Assembly (NCBI GenBank): GCA_003129525.1
Contig: CP029329.1
Coordinates: 62,001 to 126,000, forward strand
DNA from: Clostridium beijerinckii
Lineage (GTDB): Bacteria; Bacillota; Clostridia; Clostridiales; Clostridiaceae
Direction: 5' to 3'
DNA: 64,000 nt
Shown here: piece after piece, positions 54,011 to 63,472 of the stretch
Position numbering within the stretch: position 1 is the first letter of the stretch
Layout of the letters: each line of letters opens with the position of its first letter
Made by a program: the position numbers and the translations under genes
The notes under the pieces: model-generated
What the model saw: the letters and a program-made list of their open reading frames with translations, nothing else
Databases searched by the model: none
What the model was told of the DNA's origin: nothing

Positions 54011-55042
54011 TTATTTCAAGTTATTTTCATAAAATAAGATTACCTTATCAAGAAAATCAAATGATATTTCATCCTTTTCAAAGTAAGCTTCATGCTTAGC
54101 TCCTTTTACACGAATTACCTTACAATTCTTAGCATATGATGCAAACTTATTCTGTCCTTTTGGAACAACATGAGTATCATATTCGGCTTGAAATAATAAT
54201 ATTGGTATTTTTACTTTTGAAGCATTTTCTTTTTTTACAAGTTTTCTAGTAGCTTTTGAGCTTTCAATATACCATAGAGCAGAGGATCCCCCACTATGAT
54301 ATGCATTATTATTTTTAATCTTCTCGTGCATATATTCGTATTTTTCTTTACAACTAGTAGTTCTGCTAGGGAAAATTTTTTCTCCTGTATATGGTTTTTG
54401 TCCTGGAAGATACATTATACCCTTTCCACATAGTTTCATCCCATTAGAAATAATACTTGCTAAAATCTTTGGTGTTTTCCCTGTATTTATTTCATGCATT
54501 GGTGAACTTAATACAGCAGCTTTAAAATAATTGGTATATTCCTCTAAAAAAACAGTTCCGATTCCGCCTCCCATAGAATGTGCAAATAATAATAAATTTT
54601 TATTATTACTATCAGGAATAACAATTTCATCTATAAATTTCTTAAAATCTTCAATATAATAATTAAATTTTTCAACATTAATTTGAGAATCATCTATTCC
54701 AATCCTTTGAGAACGTCCATGACCCCTGTGTTCAATAATAAAAACAGAATATCCTTCTTTCATAAAATAATAAATCAACTCATAATATTTTTCAGTAAAT
54801 TCTCCCATTCCATGACAAATAACTATATTAGCTTTTGCATTTTTAACAATGAATTTTTCATAATAAAGCTTTAATTTTTTTGCTCCTATTATATAACCAT
54901 TTTTTCGCTGTTTGTTTAAATAGGGTTCAACCTTATTTAGCATTTCCTTTTTATAATTGTCTTGAGAAATATATTTTTTTATCTCTTGTATATTAGAATT
55001 CAGCTCCGAAAATACTTTTGGAACCATACTATCTTTATTCAT
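54011..55042 (-). CDS. Alpha/beta hydrolase, lysophospholipase/monoacylglycerol lipase-like
   Basis: A 343-residue serine hydrolase. IVICHGMGEFTEKYYEL gives the oxyanion region, HRGHGRSQR is typical of PldB/monoglyceride lipases, and the nucleophile elbow is FAHSMGGG. The acid is in FQAEYDTHV and the histidine in KGAKHEAYFE. The N-terminal 60 residues are an extra helical region. No signal peptide, so it acts inside the cell on lysolipids or glycerides. Substrate inferred. Confidence 0.88.
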   Translation of the reverse strand: MNKDSMVPKVFSELNSNIQEIKKYISQDNYKKEMLNKVEPYLNKQRKNGYIIGAKKLKLYYEKFIVKNAKANIVICHGMGEFTEKYYELIYYFMKEGYSVFIIEHRGHGRSQRIGIDDSQINVEKFNYYIEDFKKFIDEIVIPDSNNKNLLLFAHSMGGGIGTVFLEEYTNYFKAAVLSSPMHEINTGKTPKILASIISNGMKLCGKGIMYLPGQKPYTGEKIFPSRTTSCKEKYEYMHEKIKNNNAYHSGGSSALWYIESSKATRKLVKKENASKVKIPILLFQAEYDTHVVPKGQNKFASYAKNCKVIRVKGAKHEAYFEKDEISFDFLDKVILFYENNLK

Positions 55043-55221
55043 AAATATCTCCTCTTTCTACTTCAACTATTAATATCCATAATATATTATAGATATTAAT
55101 TATTTTCTTTAAATTAATTATAATTTTAAATTATATAATTCAAAATAAATTCTCTACTTTTGTAAACAAATATAAAAAATTTATTTATAATAAAACTGTT
55201 TAAAAATTAGTTTCTTGAAAA

Positions 55222-55260
55222 TAAAAAAATTATCTTAAAATCTATTAATTCTAAGATAAC
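55222..55260 (-). terminator. Terminator after the HD-GYP gene
   Basis: TTATCTTA and TAAGATAA pair, and the minus strand exits into TTTTTTTATTTTC. It lies about 210 bases past the stop codon. Short frames between (see findings) suggest decayed sequence. Confidence 0.7.
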
Positions 55261-55469
55261 TCCCCCTATTTTTTTTAATTTAGCATTAATTTTTATATGT
55301 ATGTATACTTATTTTTTCTTAAATGCATGTTATTACTGTTTTTTTACATTTAAGGTTTCTATTTTCATAATATCTTCGTAATTATCATTCATGTTTTTAA
55401 TTTTTGGATACTTACAAATCCATTATTCTCATCCGAAATTTTTTGATCCTTTTTTATGATTTATAAACT
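55261..55469 (-). other. Possible decayed coding sequence downstream of the HD-GYP gene
   Basis: On the minus strand fragments such as KKDQKISDENNGFVSIQKLK and MNDNYEDIMKIETLNVKKQ can be read in two frames broken by stops. They may be a frameshifted tail or chance. Confidence 0.2.
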
Positions 55470-56540
55470 TTACAATAACATTTCTTTAATATATAAATCT
55501 TTTTCTTTTTCCAAATCAATAAATTCTCCATCTTTTAATATTAGTGGTTTTTCCAAATTATTCAAATTCATTTGTATTATCTTACACTTCTCATTTGTAT
55601 TTAGTAAAACCTCTTCTCCTGTATAATAACTTACTATATGCTCTAAAAATATTTTTACATACTCATAATCTAATTTTCCTAAGCTTTCATTTTTGACTAT
55701 TTGTAACGCTTCGAACGGTAATTTTTTCCTTCTATATCCTCGTTCTGAATTAATTGCATCAAATACATCTGCTATAGCAATTATTTTAGCAAATGGATGT
55801 ATTGATTCTCCTTTTAATCCTAATGGGTATCCCGATCCATCTAATCTTTCGTGATGCATTAGTACTCCATAACTAACAGCTTTATCTAAAAATGCAATTT
55901 CTTTAACAATTTTATATCCTAATGTAGGGTGTTTTTTTATTAAACTAAATTCATTTTGAGTTAAAAGTGACTTTTTTTCAAGTAATTCGTTATGTTCTAT
56001 TTTTGTTTTCCCAAAATCATGAAGAATTGCTGAATATACAAGCAAATTCAACTTTGACTTTTCAAGTCCAATCCAACTTCCTAAAAGAGAACTTAATGCT
56101 GCAACATTTACTCCATGTCTATATATAACATCTGAACCGCTACCATATAAAACTATATTTTTTATAACTATATTCTTTAGAACAAGTTCATTTTGAATTT
56201 TTTGTGCAAACTCTCTAATTTCATTGATAGCTATACCATTTTCATTTACTAGTTGTTTAAAGGTTTTCTCCAAGTTTAATGACAGTTCCTTAAATTCTTC
56301 TTCAACTTTATTAAGCTGCTCTTTTTTCTTAAATTCTATACTGACTTGTTTTTCTTCTATGTTTCTATCATATACTTCTATAGTTCCTATAAAAAATAAC
56401 ATTTGCATCTTTTTTATTATTTGCTTACTTATTAAAATATCTTTTTTTAATAGTATTGTACCATTTTGTTCTACGTTATTAGCTACTTTCATGCCCTCTT
56501 CTAATTGATTTAAATTTACTACTTTAGTTTTTTCTCCCAT
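55470..56540 (-). CDS. HD-GYP domain phosphodiesterase, likely cyclic-di-GMP
   Basis: A 356-residue signalling enzyme. The N-terminal 130 residues look like the DUF3391-type leader (NLNQLEEGMKVANNVEQNGT, repeating VVNLNQL pattern) with a helical linker. The HD-GYP domain runs from about 140: ILHDFGKTKIEHNELLEKK holds HD, IKKHPTLGYKIV the next helix, MHHERLDGSGYPLGL the GYP-type motif, and IADVFDAINSERGYR the last signature. It would degrade c-di-GMP to pGpG or GMP. The ATG at 56540 follows TAGGTG; the frame also opens at 56564. Confidence 0.92.
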   Translation of the reverse strand: MGEKTKVVNLNQLEEGMKVANNVEQNGTILLKKDILISKQIIKKMQMLFFIGTIEVYDRNIEEKQVSIEFKKKEQLNKVEEEFKELSLNLEKTFKQLVNENGIAINEIREFAQKIQNELVLKNIVIKNIVLYGSGSDVIYRHGVNVAALSSLLGSWIGLEKSKLNLLVYSAILHDFGKTKIEHNELLEKKSLLTQNEFSLIKKHPTLGYKIVKEIAFLDKAVSYGVLMHHERLDGSGYPLGLKGESIHPFAKIIAIADVFDAINSERGYRRKKLPFEALQIVKNESLGKLDYEYVKIFLEHIVSYYTGEEVLLNTNEKCKIIQMNLNNLEKPLILKDGEFIDLEKEKDLYIKEMLL

Positions 56541-56927
56541 AAAATTTTCACCTACCATACCCATAATTTTTATTCTTTTAAAAATATAATAATATTTTCA
56601 AACAAATTTTAACTTTCAAAAATATTATCATATAGTAATTAAAATAAATTTATCATTTTGATTTTTAAAATCAGTACTTATATAAAAATATACTTATTAT
56701 CTACATTATTCTATATTTATTTATTTTTGTCAAAATAAGTTTTTATTCTTTTAATTCTAATACAATAATTCTGTCACTTTTAATGAATATCATTTTTTAA
56801 TTCTCAAATTCATATGTTTTTCAAAAGCTATTAAAGATATTTTCTATATAAAAATTATATTGTACCCTATATATTTAAATCTTTATTTAAAACTTAATAT
56901 TTTCAACATTAACATAATCATAATATT
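56541..56927. other. Intergenic region, no gene seen
   Basis: Very AT-rich; expected to hold the promoter for the HD-GYP gene. Apparent minus-strand frames (such as one at 56883-57122) lie in the wrong frame relative to the true small gene. Confidence 0.45.
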
Positions 56928-56962
56928 AAAATAAGGGATTAAATTTTTTAATCCCTTATTTC
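56928..56962 (-). terminator. Terminator after the 52-residue protein gene
   Basis: AAATAAGGGATTAAA and TTTAATCCCTTATTT pair almost perfectly, 36 bases past the stop codon. Confidence 0.85.
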
Positions 56963-56997
56963 TAGCCCTAATAAATAACCCATATTTAATTATATTC

Positions 56998-57156
56998 TTA
57001 TTGTATAGATGATGCTTTCGTATTTCCTGCTTTAGCTTTCCCTTGTATCTCTGTTGGAACTTCCTTAAAATCATTTTTTTTATAATTTGTTTTATGATTA
57101 CTTTCTGTACCATGTGGATCACTTGGATCTGGTCTTCTCATTCCTGCTTTTGCCAT
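56998..57156 (-). CDS. Small hydrophilic protein, 52 residues
   Basis: A short gene missed by length filters. It begins MAKAGMRRPDPSDPHGTESN, continues through HKTNYKKNDFKEVPTEI, and ends QGKAKAGNTKASSIQ. The composition (Pro, Asn, Lys, no hydrophobic core) suggests a disordered protein, and similar MAKAGMRRPDP-type proteins appear in other clostridia as far as I recall. A ribosome site (AAAGGA) lies about 11 bases upstream. It could be a spore or stress small protein; the family link is not checked. Confidence 0.7.
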   Translation of the reverse strand: MAKAGMRRPDPSDPHGTESNHKTNYKKNDFKEVPTEIQGKAKAGNTKASSIQ

Positions 57157-57254
57157 AAATACATCATTCCTTTCTAATGTATATTCAGAAAATAATAAGT
57201 TAAAATTATAATCTATTTTCTTTCATATACCTAAAATAATCTCAAGCTTAGTAT

Positions 57255-57293
57255 TCTAAAAAAAGTTATGTATTATACATAACTTTTTTTAGA
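57255..57293. terminator. Bidirectional-looking terminator
   Basis: AAAAAAAGTTATGTAT and ATACATAACTTTTTTT form a perfect stem with A and T runs on each side, 37 bases past the ArsC-like stop codon. Confidence 0.87.
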
Positions 57294-57329
57294 AACTTTT
57301 AGCACATTTAACCTGTACATATGCCTATC

Positions 57330-57677
57330 TTAATTATTTTCTATCCATTTATTCCATACTTCTAATTTATATCCAACTGTTGCTTCCTTTCCATTTCTTA
57401 CTATGGGAGTATTCATAACCTTTTGATTTTTTAATAATAGTTCAGCTTTTATCTCAGCACTTCTAATGTTATTAAAATTTAATTTTGTGTAATCCTTACA
57501 TTTATTATTTATTAAATCATTAATACTTACTGAGCGTAGTATACTATTAAGTTCACCTTTACTCATTGGCTTCTCATTTAAATCAATAAACTGAAACTCT
57601 ACCTTTCTTTCCTTAAAAAAACGTTCTGCCTTTTTAGTATCAAAACATTTTTTGGTTCCAAATATTTGTATATTCAT
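57330..57677 (-). CDS. ArsC/Spx family protein
   Basis: A 115-residue thioredoxin-fold protein of the ArsC/Spx/YffB group. The N-terminal IQIFGTKKCFDTKKAERFF has a single cysteine in the CxxS/T-type position, like YffB or single-Cys ArsC, not the CxxC of Spx. NEKPMSKGELNSIL and NTPIVRNGKEATVGY with the cis-proline are family marks. It may act as a glutathione-independent thiol reductase or regulator. No arsenic genes are adjacent, so arsenate reduction is not supported by context. Confidence 0.85.
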   Translation of the reverse strand: MNIQIFGTKKCFDTKKAERFFKERKVEFQFIDLNEKPMSKGELNSILRSVSINDLINNKCKDYTKLNFNNIRSAEIKAELLLKNQKVMNTPIVRNGKEATVGYKLEVWNKWIENN

Positions 57678-57719
57678 AAATCAATTACTCCTCCTTTTGA
57701 ATTTCAAAACTTTTTTATC

Positions 57720-57751
57720 AAAAAAGAGCCAAGGAACTTAGTCCTCAGCTT
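57720..57751 (-). terminator. Terminator of the nucleoside operon
   Basis: AGCCAAGGA and TCCTCAGCT pair with G-U pairs, and the minus strand exits into TTTTTTGATA. It follows deoD, the last gene. Confidence 0.82.
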
Positions 57752-57771
57752 TTTTTATCAGTTTTTGCCCT

Positions 57772-58479
57772 TTATAAAGTAACTATTGTATCAAGTGCAA
57801 CTTCCATCATATTAGTGAATGTTGTTTGTCTTTCTTCTGCACTTGTAACTTCTCCTGTTACAAAGTGATCACTTACTGTAAGTAATGCTAAAGCATTAAC
57901 TCCAAATTTAGCTGCAATTGTATATAATGCAGCTGCTTCCATTTCTACTCCGAGGCATCCAAATTTAGCCCATTTCTTCCAATCCTCATTATCATCACCG
58001 TAAAATACGTCTGAGCTATATATGCTTCCTACTTTTGGATCAAAACCTTTTTGAACTGCTATATCATATGCAGGCTTTAATAATTCAAAACTTGCTGTTG
58101 GTGCAAATGTTCTTCCTTGAAATCTTACTAGGTTAAGATTTGAGTCTGTTGAAGCTGACATTGCTATTATAAGATCTCTAACTTTAACTTTTTCGCTATA
58201 TCCACCACAAGTTCCAACTCTTATAAGATTTTTAACTCCATAGCTTTGAATTAGTTCATTAGTATATATTGATATTGATGGTATTCCCATTCCTGTTCCT
58301 TGAACTGAAATTTTCTTACCTTTATATGTTCCTGTAAATCCATACATTCCTCTAACTTCATTGTAGCAAACCGCATCTTCTAAAAAAGTTTCTGCAATGA
58401 ATTTAGCTCTTAAAGGATCTCCTGGTAATAATACGCTTTCTGCAATAGCACCTTCTGGTGCATTAATATGAATACTCAT
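57772..58479 (-). CDS. deoD: Purine nucleoside phosphorylase (DeoD type)
   Basis: A 235-residue hexameric-type phosphorylase that splits purine (deoxy)nucleosides to base and (deoxy)ribose-1-phosphate. Motifs: [46 protein letters not shown] (phosphate and ribose site), [13 protein letters not shown] and [12 protein letters not shown] with the catalytic Asp. It closes the operon. Ribosome site GGAGGTAACAA precedes the ATG. Confidence 0.97.
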   Translation of the reverse strand: MSIHINAPEGAIAESVLLPGDPLRAKFIAETFLEDAVCYNEVRGMYGFTGTYKGKKISVQGTGMGIPSISIYTNELIQSYGVKNLIRVGTCGGYSEKVKVRDLIIAMSASTDSNLNLVRFQGRTFAPTASFELLKPAYDIAVQKGFDPKVGSIYSSDVFYGDDNEDWKKWAKFGCLGVEMEAAALYTIAAKFGVNALALLTVSDHFVTGEVTSAEERQTTFTNMMEVALDTIVTL

Positions 58480-58512
58480 TTTGTTACCTCCAAATTTAAC
58501 TCAATTTATATT

Positions 58513-58911
58513 TTATTTTCCTAAATCTGATTTTGTAAATGCTCCTGGTAGAACATCTTTCATGTCTTTTACTATATAATCATCTTCACTTTTAGCTATT
58601 ATAACTTTCACATCTTCGTCACCGAATTCTGCAATTACTTGACGACAAATTCCACAAGGAAAGGTATATTCTTCAAGACTTCCAACTACAGCTATAGCTT
58701 TTATTTTTGTTTCGCCTTCTGATATTCCTTTAAATATTCCAGTTCTTTCAGCACAATTTGTAGCTCCAAAAGATGCATTTTCTATATTACATCCACCATA
58801 TATTTTTCCGCTTTCAAAAAGTACTCCTGTACCTACTTTAAAATCAGAATATGGTACATATGCTCTATTTCTATAGTCTAAAGCTACTTTTATAAGTTCT
58901 TTATAATCCAT
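58513..58911 (-). CDS. cdd: Cytidine deaminase
   Basis: A 132-residue zinc deaminase that converts cytidine and deoxycytidine to the uridine forms. GGCNIENASFGATNCAERTGIF holds Cys-Ala-Glu with the catalytic glutamate and a zinc cysteine, and FPCGICRQVIAEF holds the other two zinc cysteines. The ATG at 58911 follows GAGGAGAA. In the operon it feeds the pyrimidine phosphorylase. Confidence 0.97.
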   Translation of the reverse strand: MDYKELIKVALDYRNRAYVPYSDFKVGTGVLFESGKIYGGCNIENASFGATNCAERTGIFKGISEGETKIKAIAVVGSLEEYTFPCGICRQVIAEFGDEDVKVIIAKSEDDYIVKDMKDVLPGAFTKSDLGK

Positions 58912-59014
58912 AAATTTCTCCTCTCCCATTAAGTTCCTCTATATTCTAATATGGTAATATTCTTCAGAATATATATGGTTATACCAATCATACATCTTTA
59001 AATCAATATTATAA

Positions 59015-60184
59015 TTATAATATTGCCTTTAAGAAGCTTTCTCCATTTTGTATCTTCTCTACATCTAATATTTCTGCTATTGTTTGCCCCATATCTGCAA
59101 ATGAATTTCTAGTTCCTAAATCAACATTTTGCTTTATTTTTTTTCCATATGCTAGAAATGGTACATGTTCTCTACTATGATCTGTTCCAGGCATTGTAGG
59201 ATCGCAGCCATGATCTGCTGTTATAAATAAAACATCGGTGTCTTTCATTTCATCTATAATTTCTTTAAGTCTTACATCAAATTCTTCCAATCCCTTTGCA
59301 TAAGCTTTAAAATCATTACGATGTCCCCACTTCATATCAAAGTCAACCAGATTAGTGAATATTAATCCTTTATTGTCTTCTTTCATGTACTCTAAAGTTT
59401 TGTTTACTCCATCCATATTATCTTTAGTATGAACTGCTTCTGTAATTCCTTGCCCACAGAAAATATCTTCTATCTTTCCGACTCCAATTACATCTAATCC
59501 CTTATTCTTTATTTTATTTAAAACAGTATCATATGGTGGTATTAATGAGAAATCTCTTCTATTTGGTGTTCTAGTGAAATTTCCTGGTTCTCCAACAAAA
59601 GGTCTTGCTATTACTCTTGCAACAGCATGTTCTCCATCTAGCATTTCTCTTGCTATTTGGCACATTTTATATAGTTCATCTAAAGGAATTATTTCTTCAT
59701 GAGCTGCTATTTGAAATACACTATCTGCTGAAGTATAAACAATAACGCTACCATCTTTCATTTGTTCTTCCCCAAGCTCATCTAAAATAGCTGTACCCGA
59801 AGCTGGTTTATTACCTATAACTTTTCTCCCAGTTAATTTTTCAAACTCTTCTATAACGCTACTTGGAAATCCATTTGGATAAGTTGGAAATGCTACTTTA
59901 GAAACAACTCCACCCATTTCCCAATGACCAGTTGTTGTATCCTTACCATTAGATGCTTCTCTAAATCTAGCATAACATCCAATTGGTGCTTCACATTTAT
60001 CTACACCTTTTATACTTTCAATATTTCCAAGCCCTAGTTTAACCATGTTAGGCAAATTTAATCCGCCTACTGCCTTAGAAATATTTCCTATTGTATTTGC
60101 ACCAACATCTCCAAATTTTTCAGCGTCTGGCATTTCACCCATTCCAACACTATCTAAAACTATCCATATAATTCTATCTATCAT
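59015..60184 (-). CDS. deoB: Phosphopentomutase
   Basis: A 389-residue manganese enzyme of the alkaline-phosphatase superfamily that moves the phosphate of (deoxy)ribose-1-phosphate to C5. IIWIVLDSVGMGEMPDA holds the first metal site, GKDTTTGHWEMGG the phosphorylated threonine, and FITADHGCDPTMPGTDHSRE the second metal cluster. The ATG at 60184 has GGAGG upstream; an in-frame ATG at 60199 is not used. A family-2 repeat lies upstream. Confidence 0.97.
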   Translation of the reverse strand: MIDRIIWIVLDSVGMGEMPDAEKFGDVGANTIGNISKAVGGLNLPNMVKLGLGNIESIKGVDKCEAPIGCYARFREASNGKDTTTGHWEMGGVVSKVAFPTYPNGFPSSVIEEFEKLTGRKVIGNKPASGTAILDELGEEQMKDGSVIVYTSADSVFQIAAHEEIIPLDELYKMCQIAREMLDGEHAVARVIARPFVGEPGNFTRTPNRRDFSLIPPYDTVLNKIKNKGLDVIGVGKIEDIFCGQGITEAVHTKDNMDGVNKTLEYMKEDNKGLIFTNLVDFDMKWGHRNDFKAYAKGLEEFDVRLKEIIDEMKDTDVLFITADHGCDPTMPGTDHSREHVPFLAYGKKIKQNVDLGTRNSFADMGQTIAEILDVEKIQNGESFLKAIL

Positions 60185-60206
60185 TTGCAATTCCTCCATT
60201 TATTCA

Positions 60207-60331
60207 GTTAACAATTAGCAATGCACAATTAACAATTTAGGATGAAACGCAAAGCGTTTCTTAAAATGTATTTTTCAAATTCCAGAGGAATTTGTACCTT
60301 CATTGTTCACTGTTAACTGTTAATTGTTAAT
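60207..60331. repeat. Family-2 intergenic repeat, full copy
   Basis: Ends GTTAACAATTAGCAATG and the mirror TTAACTGTTAATTGTTAA enclose two small hairpins, GAAACGCAAAGCGTTTC and AAATTCCAGAGGAATTT. It lies between pdp and deoB and touches the pdp stop codon. Confidence 0.75.
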
Positions 60332-61635
60332 TAGTCAATTATCCCATAAATTAATGGAACCGCTTCCCTATTTTCCCTCGTTATGTGATAACTTTTAATT
60401 ATATCCTTAGTTGCCTTTTCTATTTTGCCTTCATTATTTGCATGTATATAAGCTAAAGTTTCATCTTTAGATACTTTATCTCCTCTTTTTTTGTTTAAAA
60501 CTATTCCAACAGCTAAATCTATCTTATCTTCTTTGGTAGCTCTACCTGCTCCAAGTTCCATTGCTATAAGACCTATATGTTGTGAATCTATTTTTGAAAC
60601 ATAACCCTCTACTGCACTTTTAACTTCTACAATATAGTTGGCTTTTGGTAAAAGTTCCGTATTATCAACTTGATTTTGATTTCCACCTTGAGATGAAACG
60701 AATTCCTTTAACTTTTTTAATGCTGATTTATCTTCTATAACTTTAAGTAACATTTGTCTAGCTTCTTCAACAGTTTCAGCTTTTTTTGCAAGTACTACCA
60801 TGTTGCTACCAAGAGTTAAACATAATTCTAATAAATCTTTAGGTCCAACACCATTTAACGTATCAATTGCTTCTTTGACTTCTAATGCATTTCCAACGGC
60901 AAATCCTAAAGGTTGATCCATATCAGATATTACAGCAATTGTATTTCTATGAACGTTTCTACCAATACTAACCATAGCTTCTGCAAGTTCTTTTGCATCT
61001 TCAAAAGATTTCATAAAAGCGCCATCACCAATTTTTACATCTAATACAATTGCATCTGCTCCTGCTGCAATTTTTTTACTCATTATACTTGATGATATAA
61101 GTGATATGTTTTCAACTGTAGCTGTAACATCTCTTAATGCATATAATTTCTTATCTGCTGGTGCTAAATCTGCAGTTTGACCCATTATAGCTATCTTATT
61201 ATTATTTACGTTATTTATAAATTGGTCTTCACTTATTTCAACTGAAAAACCTTCAAAAGATTCTAGTTTATCTATTGTTCCGCCCGTATGTCCAAGCCCC
61301 CTGCCCGACATTTTTGCAACTGGAATTCCAAGTGCTGCAACCATTGGTGTAAGTACAAGAGTTGTTGTATCTCCGACTCCTCCTGTACTATGTTTATCAA
61401 CTTTTATTCCATCTATATTGGATAAATCGAGAATATCACCTGAATTCACCATTGCCATAGTAAGATCTGACGTTTCTCTCATATTCATTTTTTGAAAACA
61501 AATTGCCATGAGTAGTGCCGATACTTGATAATCTGGGATATTACCATTTGTATAACTTTCAATAAAAAAATTTATTTCTTCTGTAGTAAGTTCCATTCCA
61601 GCTCTCTTTTTATTTATAATATCAACCATTTTCAT
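60331..61635 (-). CDS. pdp: Pyrimidine-nucleoside phosphorylase
   Basis: A 434-residue enzyme that phosphorolyses thymidine, deoxyuridine and uridine. [19 protein letters not shown] begins the family. The phosphate motif is [32 protein letters not shown] the substrate loop, and [22 protein letters not shown] the metal/phosphate site. Length and the C-terminal [20 protein letters not shown] swivel domain fit PyNP. GGGGTGA lies just before the ATG. Confidence 0.97.
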   Translation of the reverse strand: MKMVDIINKKRAGMELTTEEINFFIESYTNGNIPDYQVSALLMAICFQKMNMRETSDLTMAMVNSGDILDLSNIDGIKVDKHSTGGVGDTTTLVLTPMVAALGIPVAKMSGRGLGHTGGTIDKLESFEGFSVEISEDQFINNVNNNKIAIMGQTADLAPADKKLYALRDVTATVENISLISSSIMSKKIAAGADAIVLDVKIGDGAFMKSFEDAKELAEAMVSIGRNVHRNTIAVISDMDQPLGFAVGNALEVKEAIDTLNGVGPKDLLELCLTLGSNMVVLAKKAETVEEARQMLLKVIEDKSALKKLKEFVSSQGGNQNQVDNTELLPKANYIVEVKSAVEGYVSKIDSQHIGLIAMELGAGRATKEDKIDLAVGIVLNKKRGDKVSKDETLAYIHANNEGKIEKATKDIIKSYHITRENREAVPLIYGIID

Positions 61636-61655
61636 AAAATCACCCCTTTAATTCA

Positions 61656-61770
61656 GTTAACAATTAACAATGACCAATTACTGATGAAATTCCTACGGAA
61701 TTTCTTAAATATAATTTTCAAAAAAACCTTGGCTTTTCTTCCATAATTTATCATTGATAATTGTGTATTT
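61656..61770. repeat. Family-2 intergenic repeat, diverged copy
   Basis: Starts GTTAACAATTAACAATG like the 60207 copy. Its inner hairpin, GAAATTCCTACGGAATTTC, differs in both arms together. The right end is decayed. It lies between deoC and pdp. Confidence 0.65.
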
Positions 61771-61776
61771 ATAATT

Positions 61777-62427
61777 TTATTTACTTTCACTAACAATAGC
61801 AATACCTGCACTAGCACCTATTCTGCTTGCTCCTGCATTTATCATATCAATAGAAGTCTTATAATCTCTAATTCCGCCTGATGCCTTGACACCTAAACTT
61901 TCCCCTACAGTTTTTCTCATAAGTGCAATATCTTCTTTTGTTGCTCCTCCAGTAGAGAATCCTGTTGATGTTTTAACAAAATCAGCCTTAGCTTCTTTAG
62001 CTATTTCACATGCTTTAACTTTTTCTTCGTCAGTTAATAAACATGTTTCAATTATTACCTTAACTATTGCTTTTCCTTTAGCGGCATTTACAACGGCTTC
62101 TATATCTTCTTTAAAAAGATCATAATTCTTTTCTTTTAAAGCTCCTACATTTATAACCATATCTATTTCATTTGAACCATTTTCAATAGCTTGTGTTGTT
62201 TCAAAAGCTTTTGCCTCTTTAGTCATTGCTCCTAGTGGGAATCCAACAACTACACATGTTTTAACTTCACTGCCTTCAAGTTCAGTACTAACTAATTTCG
62301 CATGACAGGCATTTACACAAACAGATGCAAAGTTATATTCTTTTGCTTCTCTGCAAAGTTTTTTTACATCTTCTGTTGTTGCCTCTGCTTTTAATATTGT
62401 ATGATCTATATATCTTGCTATATCCAT
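61777..62427 (-). CDS. deoC: Deoxyribose-phosphate aldolase
   Basis: A 216-residue class I aldolase that splits deoxyribose-5-phosphate into acetaldehyde and glyceraldehyde-3-phosphate. [15 protein letters not shown] starts the barrel, [14 protein letters not shown] carries the helper, and [16 protein letters not shown] holds the Schiff-base lysine. [10 protein letters not shown] has the second lysine and the phosphate site follows ([10 protein letters not shown]). GGAGAG precedes the ATG. Confidence 0.97.
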   Translation of the reverse strand: MDIARYIDHTILKAEATTEDVKKLCREAKEYNFASVCVNACHAKLVSTELEGSEVKTCVVVGFPLGAMTKEAKAFETTQAIENGSNEIDMVINVGALKEKNYDLFKEDIEAVVNAAKGKAIVKVIIETCLLTDEEKVKACEIAKEAKADFVKTSTGFSTGGATKEDIALMRKTVGESLGVKASGGIRDYKTSIDMINAGASRIGASAGIAIVSESK

Positions 62428-62449
62428 TTCAAATCTCTCCTTAATTATA

Positions 62450-62507
62450 ATTTTTTCAAACTCTGAAAGAGTTTTGTTCCTAAATTGTTAACTGTTCATT
62501 GTTAATT
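62450..62507. repeat. Family-2 intergenic repeat, right half
   Basis: TTTTTTCAAACTCTGAAAGAG and TTGTTAACTGTTCATTGTTA match the right half of the 60207 copy. The inner hairpin AAACTCTGAAAGAGTTT again keeps its pairing while changing sequence. It lies between the permease and deoC. Confidence 0.65.
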
Positions 62508-62514
62508 GATCTAA

Positions 62515-63471
62515 CTATCTCTTGCCTGAATCAAAAGGTTCTCCTTCTGCCTTCGGTGCTTGTGATGATTTTGAGAACAAAACAAGTGCCACTAAAGTAA
62601 CTACATAAGGGAATATTTTCAATATTACAGTTGGAATTGATTGAAGTGCTGGAATAACTTGTGAAACATTTGCAATTGTCGTTGCACATCCGAAAAACAG
62701 AGCTGCTGCAAGAATTCCTAGTGGTTTCCATTGTCCGAATATTAATGCTGCTAATGCTAAGAATCCAAGACCTGCAACATTACCATTAAATTCACCTGAA
62801 TATGTTACAAGCATTATTGCTCCAGCAAATGAAGATAATCCGCCTGATAGTAATACTCCTATATAACGCATACGATAAACATTTATTCCTGCTGCATCAG
62901 CTGCTTGAGGATGTTCTCCACAAGCTCTTAATCTTAATCCAAATCTTGTTTTGTATATTAAGAAAATGCTTATTAATAATATTGCTAGCGAAATCCATGT
63001 CGTAACATATGTTTTTTTGAAAAGCAAATCTCCTAATATAGGTATCTGAGAAAGTCCAGGAATATCTTTTTGAAAAAATCCTGATTTAATTCTTATACGT
63101 CCACTTCCTGTAATAGTTCTTGCTAAAAATATAGTTAAAGCTCCTGCTATCATATTTATAGCTGTACCACTAATTACTTGATTTGCATTTAAATTTATAC
63201 TTGCAAATGCATGTAAAAGTGAAAATAACATTCCAACTATAACTGCTACAATTAATCCTATCCAAAGAGGAAGATTACTACTTGGGTCAAATACATCTTG
63301 TAATTTTACAATTGTCAGCGCTCCAGAAAATGAGCCTATAATCATAAACCCATCAAGTCCAATATTAATTACTCCACTTCTTTCACAGTATAATGCTCCA
63401 AGTGCAGTCATAAGTAAAGGAATTGTATATCCAATAGCATATGGAAAAACTTGCTGTATTATTCCCCACAT
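62515..63471 (-). CDS. Nucleoside ABC transporter permease (NupQ/YufQ type)
   Basis: A 318-residue inner-membrane subunit with about nine helices. ALYCERSGVINIGLDGFMIIG is the hallmark of the BmpA-linked nucleoside permeases, and GEHPQAADAAGINVYRMRYIGVLLSG is the ATPase-contact loop. The start at 63471 is fixed by AAGGAGGAG and by the TAA of the upstream permease, which ends two bases before it. With the partner permease it would import nucleosides for the enzymes that follow in the operon. Confidence 0.93.
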   Translation of the reverse strand: MWGIIQQVFPYAIGYTIPLLMTALGALYCERSGVINIGLDGFMIIGSFSGALTIVKLQDVFDPSSNLPLWIGLIVAVIVGMLFSLLHAFASINLNANQVISGTAINMIAGALTIFLARTITGSGRIRIKSGFFQKDIPGLSQIPILGDLLFKKTYVTTWISLAILLISIFLIYKTRFGLRLRACGEHPQAADAAGINVYRMRYIGVLLSGGLSSFAGAIMLVTYSGEFNGNVAGLGFLALAALIFGQWKPLGILAAALFFGCATTIANVSQVIPALQSIPTVILKIFPYVVTLVALVLFSKSSQAPKAEGEPFDSGKR

Positions 63472-63472
63472 A

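Noticed and set aside
56883..57122. Minus-strand 79-residue frame
   Set aside because: It overlaps the 52-residue gene in another frame and reads as a low-complexity Lys/Ile chain running through the terminator at 56928-56962.
57330..57677. Arsenate reductase of an ars operon
   Set aside because: No arsR, arsB or acr3 gene is near, and the active site has one cysteine in the expected motif; only family membership is supported.
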